From Acidobacteriota bacterium (GTDB lineage Bacteria; Acidobacteriota; Holophagae; Holophagales; Holophagaceae), in the NCBI GenBank assembly GCA_021778785.1, contig JAJYBX010000042.1:1-9597 (forward strand): a DNA stretch of 9,597 nt, in the 5' to 3' direction. A program made the position numbers and the translations under genes. The notes under the pieces are model-generated. The model made no database searches. It was not told the origin of the DNA and saw only the letters and a program-made list of their open reading frames with translations. This document shows positions 1 through 4,614 of the stretch, piece by piece (position 1 is the first letter of the stretch; every line of letters begins with the position of its first letter).

Positions 1-230
1 GCCCCGGCAAGGTGGCCCAGGCCCTGGGCCTGGACCGCAGCTTCAATGGCCACGACCTCCTGCCCGAAGGCGGGCTGGAACTGCGGCCCGGACCCCCGCC
101 CGCCCGCATCCTGGCCGGCCCCCGCCTGGGCATCGCCTTCGCCTCCCCCGAGGATCAGGCCCGTCCCTGGCGCTTCGCCGACGGCGACAGCCCCGCCGTC
201 ACTCGCCCCAAGGCCCTCGCGCCCTTGTGA
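1..230 (+). CDS. mpg: 3-methyladenine DNA glycosylase, C-terminal end (partial)
   Basis: Only the last 75 or so codons are present; the frame enters at base 3 and stops at TGA 228-230. The family (AAG/MPG, alkylpurine DNA glycosylase) removes alkylated purines from DNA in base excision repair. The visible part carries the usual C-terminal landmarks: a PGKVAQALG stretch (the family's GPGKL-AxAL motif), then FNGHDL, then a GPRLGI motif, and finally PWRFADGDSPAVTRPK, where the family has a PWRF segment close to its end. The catalytic residues lie upstream, outside the window, so activity cannot be judged. No terminator is obvious in the 82 bases between its stop and ssrA. The alternative, a different protein sharing this tail, seems unlikely because three separate motifs agree in order. 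Confidence 0.85.
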   Translation, partial: PGKVAQALGLDRSFNGHDLLPEGGLELRPGPPPARILAGPRLGIAFASPEDQARPWRFADGDSPAVTRPKALAPL

Positions 231-312
231 AGGCGGGCGCGGGGCCCCATACTCGATCTCCCCCACAACCGCAGCCTCGCGGGGATCGGATGTGGCGGGC
301 GATCAGTGCAAC

Positions 313-702
313 GGGGGTGACCGGTTTCGACAGGTCGTGATCCGGGTGCCTGGTGCAGGCGGGGGTTGGACGGCTGGCCCCCTCATCAAGCCGCCCAAAT
401 CAAACTGCCAACGATAACTTCGAACTGGCTCTCGCTGCCTAGGGCAACCTAGGCTCCGAGCGAGTCCCCGGGATCTCTGGGTACCGGGCTCGTTAAACCC
501 CTGAAAGGGTGGCTTCGGCCTGCCGGACAGGGCACCAGATGGGCCGCCCCGACGCCCCCTGAGGGCGGCCGAGACCAGGGGGCACACGTCCCGAGCGGCT
601 CGTCCGTTCTCCGCCGGGAGGTTTCAAGAGCGGACCAAGCCTGTGGAAGAGCCGCCATCCGGCATGTCTTGGACGTGGGTTCGACTCCCACCACCTCCAC
701 CA
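313..702 (+). ncRNA. ssrA: transfer-messenger RNA (tmRNA)
   Basis: tmRNA rescues ribosomes stalled on broken messages and tags the unfinished protein for proteolysis. The 5' end GGGGGTG (313-319) pairs perfectly, allowing one G-U, with CACCTCC (692-698) ahead of the terminal ACCA (699-702), giving the seven-base-pair alanine-type acceptor stem. The 5' part has the conserved TGACCGGTTTCGACAGG block and the 3' part has the T-arm GGGTTCGACTCCC. The reading frame for the tag lies in between, followed by GC-rich pairings expected of the pseudoknot region. Length is about 390 bases, within the usual one-piece tmRNA range. I found no convincing promoter in 231-312. The gene is followed directly by a terminator. 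Confidence 0.96.
407..442 (+). other. tmRNA proteolysis tag reading frame
   Basis: The resume codon is GCC at 407-409 and the frame reads ANDNFELALAA, ending with TAG at 440-442. The AND start and hydrophobic ALAA end match tags recognised by ClpXP-type proteases. With the alanine carried by the tmRNA itself the appended peptide would be twelve residues. This is read directly from the sequence; only the exact resume codon is inferred, from the usual position after the first pseudoknot region. Confidence 0.92.
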
Positions 703-741
703 AAGAAAAGCCCCCGCTTGCGGGGGTTTTCCTTTGGTGGA
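696..741 (+). terminator. Rho-independent terminator of ssrA, very long hairpin
   Basis: An inverted repeat is centred between 718 and 719. The core is CCCCCGC / GCGGGGG with a TTTT run at 727-730. The pairing continues outwards through AAAA/TTTT and CCAAAG/CTTTGG to bases 696 and 741, with one mismatch (706/731) and one G-U pair (710/727), so the arms are about 22 base pairs. The left arm includes the last seven bases of mature tmRNA. Because the repeat is nearly symmetrical it might also terminate transcription coming from the right. Confidence 0.88.
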
Positions 742-799
742 ATTGCCTGTGAGCTTGGACACGATCCCGCCCCCCCACCGTCCGGGGCGGCCCGCCCAT

Positions 800-810
800 T
801 GCATAATGCA
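800..810. promoter_or_regulatory. short palindrome with -10-like hexamer before the activator gene
   Basis: The bases TGCATAATGCA form a perfect 5+1+5 palindrome ending 15 bases before the activator's start codon. The embedded CATAAT (802-807) matches the sigma-70 -10 hexamer at five of six positions, but no -35 box stands at the right distance. It could be the core of the activator's own promoter or an autoregulatory site. This is weak evidence from one short motif. Confidence 0.3.
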
Positions 811-825
811 GGGGCGGTGGTTGCC

Positions 826-2187
826 ATGAAGTATTTCAGCCGAAAGTCGCAGGCCGGCACAGCCTCCGAGAAGCTGTCGAACGATCTCCGGACCATCCTC
901 GATTCCATCAACGACGGCGTCTTCACGGTGGACGAGCAGTTCCACATCACGTCCTTCAACCGCGCCGCCGCGGAGATCATCGGCATCACGCCGGAGGAGG
1001 CGATGGGGAGGCCGTGCTGGCAGGTCTTCAACGCGGACATCTGCGAAGGCGCCTGCGCGCTCAAGGAGACCATGGCCACCGGGTCGCCCCTGGCCAACAA
1101 GCACGTGAACATCCACACCTCGACCCGCCGGAAGGTCTCCATCAGCGTGAGCACCGCCCTGCTCCGGAACCACTCGGGGGATGTGGTCGGCGGCGTGGAA
1201 TCCTTCCGCGACCTGACCGTCGTGGAGGAATTGCGGAAGGCGGCGGAGGGCCGGGCCACCTTCCAGCACATGACCTCCACCAACCACCGGATGCGGGAGA
1301 TCTTCGAGCTCCTCCCGCTCATCGCCGAGAGCAACAGCACCGTGCTGATCCAGGGCGAGAGCGGCACCGGAAAGGAACTCATGGCCCGGGCCATCCACGA
1401 GCTGAGCGCCCGCGCCCGGAAGCCGCTCGTGGCCCTCAACTGCGGGGCCCTGCCCGACACCCTGCTGGAAGCCGAACTGTTCGGACACAAGGCCGGGGCC
1501 TTTACCGATGCCAAGCGCGACCGGAAGGGGCGCCTCGCCGCGGCCGAGGGGGGGACCCTGTTCCTGGACGAGATCGGCGACATCTCCCCGGCCCTCCAGG
1601 TGCGCCTGCTCCGGGTCCTCCAGGAGCGGACCTACGAACCCCTGGGATCGAGCGATCCCGTGAAGGCGAACGTCCGCTTCATCGCGGCCACCCACCGGGA
1701 TCTCCGGACCGAGGTGGCGGAGGGGCGGTTCCGGGAGGACCTGTTCTACCGTCTGAACGTCATGCAGATTGCAATCCCCCCCCTGCGGGAGCGGCGGGAG
1801 GATATCCCCGCCCTCGCCCGGCGCTTCCTGGAGCGGCAGATCGCCCTGCACGGCAAGCCCATCCAGGGCTTCTCCCCGGAGGCCATGGACCTGCTGATGC
1901 GCCACACCTGGCCCGGCAACATCCGCGAACTGGAAAACGCCGTGGAGCATGCCTGCGTGCTGTGCCGGCACGACCAGATCCAGGCTTCCGAACTGCCTTC
2001 GACCTTCGGAGGGGCCCTCATCGGCCCAGGGAGGGCCCAGGAGTCGGCCCCCAGCCGCGATATCCGGAGCCAGGAACTGGCCATGATCCAGGCGGCGCTG
2101 GAGCGCCACGGCGGCAACCGCACCGCGGCAGCCAGGGAACTGGGCATCCACACCACGACCCTGTGGCGGAAACTCAAGCCACGGTGA
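826..2187 (+). CDS. sigma-54-dependent transcriptional activator, PAS-AAA+-Fis
   Basis: A 453-residue enhancer-binding protein that would remodel sigma-54 RNA polymerase with ATP. Order of domains: PAS sensor (about 20-125), AAA+ (about 150-380), Fis-type helix-turn-helix (429-453, GGNRTAAARELGIHTTTLWRKLK). Visible motifs are Walker A GESGTGKE (177-184), Walker B LFLDE (245-249), RFIAATHRDL, FREDLFYRLNV, IPPLRERREDIP and WPGNIRELENA. The sigma-54 contact loop reads GAFTDA (224-229) instead of GAFTGA, a variant at the fifth position. There is no receiver domain, so sensing must be through the PAS domain, which has a C64-X8-C73-X3-C77 cluster. ATG 826 was chosen because longer frames run back through tmRNA; the ribosome site is weak (GGTGG at 816-820). 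The gene sits just upstream of a sigma-54 promoter and a respiratory operon in the same orientation, its likely target. The ligand is unknown. Confidence 0.93.
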   Translation: MKYFSRKSQAGTASEKLSNDLRTILDSINDGVFTVDEQFHITSFNRAAAEIIGITPEEAMGRPCWQVFNADICEGACALKETMATGSPLANKHVNIHTSTRRKVSISVSTALLRNHSGDVVGGVESFRDLTVVEELRKAAEGRATFQHMTSTNHRMREIFELLPLIAESNSTVLIQGESGTGKELMARAIHELSARARKPLVALNCGALPDTLLEAELFGHKAGAFTDAKRDRKGRLAAAEGGTLFLDEIGDISPALQVRLLRVLQERTYEPLGSSDPVKANVRFIAATHRDLRTEVAEGRFREDLFYRLNVMQIAIPPLRERREDIPALARRFLERQIALHGKPIQGFSPEAMDLLMRHTWPGNIRELENAVEHACVLCRHDQIQASELPSTFGGALIGPGRAQESAPSRDIRSQELAMIQAALERHGGNRTAAARELGIHTTTLWRKLKPR

Positions 2188-2237
2188 ACCCCTGCAGACC
2201 GCAATAGCAGTTCCTTCATCATCCACTGCAAATTGCG

Positions 2238-2253
2238 ATGACCATATGCTCAT
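2238..2253. promoter_or_regulatory. palindrome, candidate upstream activator site
   Basis: ATGACCATATGCTCAT is palindromic at 14 of 16 positions. It lies about 85 bases before the predicted transcription start of the sigma-54 promoter at 2303-2319, the usual distance for an enhancer site, and in the AT-rich spacer directly behind the activator gene. The Fis-type helix-turn-helix of that activator binds such dyads as a dimer. The assignment is inferred from position and symmetry; there is only one clear copy. Confidence 0.45.
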
Positions 2254-2254
2254 G

Positions 2255-2267
2255 CGAGCTTTTGATT
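2255..2267 (-). promoter_or_regulatory. possible IHF/HU bending site
   Basis: CGAGCTTTTGATT agrees with the reversed IHF consensus YAANNNNTTGATW at all but one position. It lies between the palindrome at 2238-2253 and the sigma-54 promoter, where DNA bending normally helps the activator reach the polymerase. The motif is short and the region is AT-rich, so a chance match is quite possible. Confidence 0.3.
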
Positions 2268-2302
2268 TGATTTAAACACGATAAATAATCATCTTATCAA
2301 AA

Positions 2303-2319
2303 CAGGCAAGACCCTTGCG
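2303..2319 (+). promoter_or_regulatory. sigma-54 (-24/-12) promoter
   Basis: The bases AGGCAAGACCCTTGCG (2304-2319) fit the sigma-54 consensus TGGCACG-N4-TTGCW. The essential GG (2305-2306) and GC (2317-2318) are exactly ten bases apart, and GGCA, the G before the spacer and TTGC all match. The start of transcription would be near 2329, giving a leader of about 245 bases before the first gene of the operon. A sigma-54 activator is encoded immediately upstream, which strengthens the call. The remaining GC-rich leader shows no second clear promoter. Confidence 0.65.
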
Positions 2320-2357
2320 TTCTACCTGTTTGCCTGGGCGCCACGCAGTCCAAGCAC

Positions 2358-2388
2358 GGATGGGTCAGGGGTGACCCAGGGCCCATCC
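2358..2388 (+). other. leader stem-loop with two competing pairings
   Basis: In the predicted 5' leader GGATGGG (2358-2364) can pair with CCCATCC (2382-2388), while the inner GGGTCA (2362-2367) pairs with TGACCC (2372-2377) around a GGGG loop. The two stems share bases 2362-2364, so they are partly exclusive. I do not recognise a known riboswitch class here or in the rest of 2389-2560, which otherwise shows no gene. In GC-rich DNA such pairings also arise by chance. Confidence 0.3.
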
Positions 2389-2573
2389 GACGACACGCCC
2401 AGGATCCCGGTCCCTTCGGAACGCAGGAAAGGGTCTGCCTGAATCCATCGGAGACCGCCAGCCGCGCGGCTCCCCCCCACCGTCCCCTGCCCGTCCTCGC
2501 CCACCTGCCCTCCGGGGCGGTCGGGATCCGTCTGCCGGGCTGGCGCGGACACCACCCACCTCCAGGAGGTCGT

Positions 2574-3497
2574 ATGAATTTCCTCACATCCAACCGGGCC
2601 GCCCGCGCGCTGCTCGTGTTCCTCGCCCTCAGCGGAACCGCGTTCGCGGCCCGCGCCCGCCAGAACGAGGGCCGCCTCACCGTGGCCGTGTCCGTGCCGG
2701 ACCTCGAACCGATCGTCCGGGCCGTCGGCGGCGGCCAGGTGGACACCGTCAGCCTCTTCAAGGGCTGCATCCTCCGGAAGGATCTGCAGATCGAGCCCGA
2801 GGCCAGGGGCCGCCTGGCCGGCTCCGAGGCGATCGTCTGGAGCGGGTTCCTGAAGGAATCCGCCGCCATCTCCTCCGCCCTCCGCGCCGGGGCCCAGAAG
2901 GGTGGGGAACCCCGGTGGATCGATGTCTCGAAGGGGACCGCACGGACCAACCTGCCCACTTCCACCTGCTTCGGCTACGTGGATTTCGCCTTCGCCGCCG
3001 GCGATCCGTTCTTCTGGCTCAACCCCGCCAACGGCGGCGTCATCGCCCGGAACATCGCGAAGGGCCTCGGCGAGCTGAGGCCGAAGAACCGGGCCCAGTT
3101 CCTGGCCAATGCGGAGGCGTTCCAGAAGACCCTCGCCGGCGACATCGCCCGCTGGAAGACGGAGCTGAAGCCCCTGCACGGCCTGCGCATCTTCAGCGCC
3201 CAGTGCGGCTGGCAGAACTTCTCCGCCATGGGGGGCCCCGAATTCGTGGTGTGCAAGGGCACCCCCGGCGAGCTTCCCACCCCCCAGTCCCTCCTGACCC
3301 ACATCCGGCAGATGAAGGCGGACCTGATCCTGGTGGATCCCAACACGCCGCCGGAGTACGTCGAGACCTTCCGCGAACACGCGGGGGTGAAGGTCATCGA
3401 GGTCTCCTCCTCCATCGAGACCATCCACGGGGCGGCGACCTACAGCTCGCTGTTCGACAACCTCGTCAAGGTCCTGCTGAGCCAGGCCAGGCACTGA
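2574..3497 (+). CDS. TroA/ZnuA-like periplasmic binding protein lacking the usual metal ligands
   Basis: A 307-residue exported protein of the cluster A-I (TroA/ZnuA) solute-binding fold, which normally carries zinc or manganese to an ABC importer. It starts with a Sec signal peptide (charged 1-12, hydrophobic 13-25, likely cut after AFA at 23-25). The fold is recognised from VSVPDLEPIVRAVGG near the N-terminus, IEP at 73-75, DPFFWLNP (144-151), a long central helix around 165-205 and the C-terminal DLILVDPNTPPEY and EVSSSIE segments. The three histidines expected in these motifs appear replaced by L71 (DPHxYEP motif), F146 (DPHxWL motif) and S208 (FHDAxGYF motif). It has four cysteines instead: C65, C132, C211 and C227. 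The ribosome site AGGAGGT (2564-2570) is excellent. No ABC ATPase or permease follows, so it probably acts as a binding or sensing protein for the octaheme cytochrome system. The true ligand is unknown. Confidence 0.75.
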   Translation: MNFLTSNRAARALLVFLALSGTAFAARARQNEGRLTVAVSVPDLEPIVRAVGGGQVDTVSLFKGCILRKDLQIEPEARGRLAGSEAIVWSGFLKESAAISSALRAGAQKGGEPRWIDVSKGTARTNLPTSTCFGYVDFAFAAGDPFFWLNPANGGVIARNIAKGLGELRPKNRAQFLANAEAFQKTLAGDIARWKTELKPLHGLRIFSAQCGWQNFSAMGGPEFVVCKGTPGELPTPQSLLTHIRQMKADLILVDPNTPPEYVETFREHAGVKVIEVSSSIETIHGAATYSSLFDNLVKVLLSQARH

Positions 3498-3623
3498 ACC
3501 GGCCCCCTTCATCCGAAGGCTTGAGGGGATTCAGCATGAACCGTTCCTTTTGCCACTCCGGGGTCGGCGCCCTGGGAGCTCGCCTCCCTGACGCCGCCCC
3601 CCCCAGGACCACGGAGGTGGGCC

Positions 3624-4100
3624 TTGGTTGAACCCGTTCCCCACGCGACCCATCCATCCAACCCGCCCGTGGCCTTCCTCCTTTCGCCCATCGGCCTCGT
3701 CCACATGGCGAACCGGAAACGGCGGCCCACCCCCAAGTACTTCGTCCCGCGCGGGGGGGCCACGCTCCAGCTCTTCCAGCCGTACGGATCGGGGCTGCTG
3801 GGCCTCTACCATGGCCAGGAGCTCTGGGTGATCACCTACCACGGCGCGACCGAACGAGGCCCCGGGAGTCCCTGGCAGGCCGCGGACCGGCCCGGCGGGG
3901 TGTTCGCCACCATGGACCTGGACCGGCCCAATCCCATCGAGTTCCTGCGGGCCCGCATCGTGGACGTCGATGCCGAAGCCGGACTCCTCCATGTCATCGG
4001 CCTGGACAGCGAGGACGGCGTTCCCATCCTCGACCTCCGGCCCGCCCTGACGCCCCAGCAACGCCTGACACGGCCAGAGGACACGGAAGGTCAGCCATGA
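3624..4100 (+). CDS. TsaA/TrmO-like domain protein, diverged
   Basis: A 158-residue protein with the TsaA (UPF0066) beta-barrel fold of TrmO, the SAM-dependent methyltransferase of tRNA N6-threonylcarbamoyladenosine. Family landmarks are SPIGLVH (21-27), the L-FQPYGSGLLGL stretch (50-61), ELWVITYH (66-73), GVFAT...RPNPI (92-105) and GLDSEDGVPILDLRP (126-140). The family's FATRSxxRPNPIG reads FATMDLDRPNPIE here, so the conserved arginine after FAT and the final glycine are changed. The protein also lacks the C-terminal extension of enterobacterial TrmO. Methyl transfer to tRNA is therefore doubtful. Start: TTG 3624 with GGAGGT (3613-3618) six bases ahead; no ATG in this frame lies near a ribosome site before the fold begins. 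Its stop overlaps the next start (ATGA 4097-4100), so it is translationally coupled to the NifX-like gene. A role in the cytochrome operon is inferred from position only. Confidence 0.78.
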   Translation: MVEPVPHATHPSNPPVAFLLSPIGLVHMANRKRRPTPKYFVPRGGATLQLFQPYGSGLLGLYHGQELWVITYHGATERGPGSPWQAADRPGGVFATMDLDRPNPIEFLRARIVDVDAEAGLLHVIGLDSEDGVPILDLRPALTPQQRLTRPEDTEGQP

Positions 4101-4483
4101 AAGTCGCCATTCCCGTCACCCACGACACCCGGATCTCCGCCCATTTCGGGCGGAGCCCGGCCTTCCTCATCCTCGATGTGGACCAGGGCCGGATCCACCA
4201 GCGGGAGCTGCGGCTGAACGACCAGGCCGGCACGGGCCAGGACCGGCACCCGGATCATGCCCACGACCATGGACATGGCCACGACCATGGCCGCTTCGTC
4301 CACCTGCTCGGCGACTGCCGCGCGGTGGTGGGCCTCGGGATGGGGACGGGCGCCCGGTTCTCGCTGGAATCCGCCGGCATCCTGGTGCGGATCCTCAAGG
4401 CGCCCTGCACCCCCGAGGAAGCGGCGATCCGCTTCGAGGCCGGCGACCTGGAGGCCGACCCCGGCCCCAGCTGCCGGACCTAG
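4097..4483 (+). CDS. NifX/NifB-type iron-molybdenum cluster-binding domain protein with His-rich loop
   Basis: A 128-residue cytoplasmic protein of the dinitrogenase iron-molybdenum cofactor family (NifX, NafY, NifB C-terminal domain), which carries or inserts metal clusters. The typical start MKVAIPV...ISAHFGRSPAFLILD (1-27) and the LGDCRAVVGLGMGTGAR...GI (71-95) core are clear. Between the first and second halves lies a loop with eight histidines between residues 51 and 69 (HPDHAHDHGHGHDHG), suggesting metal binding or storage. Cysteines are C74 (the family's LxxC position), C104 and C126 near the end. There are no nitrogenase genes nearby, so nitrogen fixation is not implied; such proteins also occur in operons for other metalloenzymes and redox systems. 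Translation is coupled to the upstream TsaA-like gene by ATGA, with GGAAGGT (4085-4091) as ribosome site. Confidence 0.85.
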   Translation: MKVAIPVTHDTRISAHFGRSPAFLILDVDQGRIHQRELRLNDQAGTGQDRHPDHAHDHGHGHDHGRFVHLLGDCRAVVGLGMGTGARFSLESAGILVRILKAPCTPEEAAIRFEAGDLEADPGPSCRT

Positions 4484-4580
4484 CACCCACGGATCCTCCG
4501 CGACCACCGCGTCGATCCGCGGCGGGCCGCGCCCTGCTCCCACGACACCCTCCCACCTCCTCCACCCGTTCTTCCGCCTT

Positions 4581-4600
4581 GCCCGGGTCAACCCCCGGGC
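4581..4600 (+). other. stem-loop just before the octaheme cytochrome ribosome site
   Basis: GCCCGGG (4581-4587) and CCCGGGC (4594-4600) form a perfect seven-base-pair stem with a six-base loop, ending four bases before the AGGAG ribosome site (4605-4609). No T run follows, so it is not a simple terminator. It could be an mRNA processing or stability element that sets the level of the cytochrome apart from the three genes upstream. The rest of 4484-4614 shows no gene. Confidence 0.4.
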
Positions 4601-4614
4601 CTCCAGGAGCCCGC

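Noticed and set aside
680..702. tmRNA 3' end as a genomic-island attachment site
   Set aside because: tmRNA ends are frequent integration targets, but I see no direct repeat of this end elsewhere in the window and no integrase; the downstream similarity is inverted and explained by the terminator.
493..2253. Long open frame on the minus strand opposite tmRNA and the sigma-54 activator
   Set aside because: It runs through the tmRNA gene and mirrors the activator's codons; the composition is low-complexity G/V/R/L, without recognisable motifs. It is an effect of high GC content.
2330..2560. Known riboswitch (c-di-GMP, cobalamin, TPP, SAM or glycine) in the operon leader
   Set aside because: None of the conserved core strings of these classes could be found by eye; only generic hairpins are present.
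3536..3631. 31-codon frame beginning with ATG between the binding-protein and TsaA-like genes
   Set aside because: Only a weak purine run precedes it, it overlaps the TTG start of the next gene out of frame, and the peptide shows no hydrophobic segment or motif.
4579..4614. Upstream TTG start for the octaheme cytochrome
   Set aside because: It lacks a ribosome site, lies at the edge of the stem-loop, and would add a proline/glycine-rich leader before the signal peptide; ATG 4615 has AGGAG at proper spacing.
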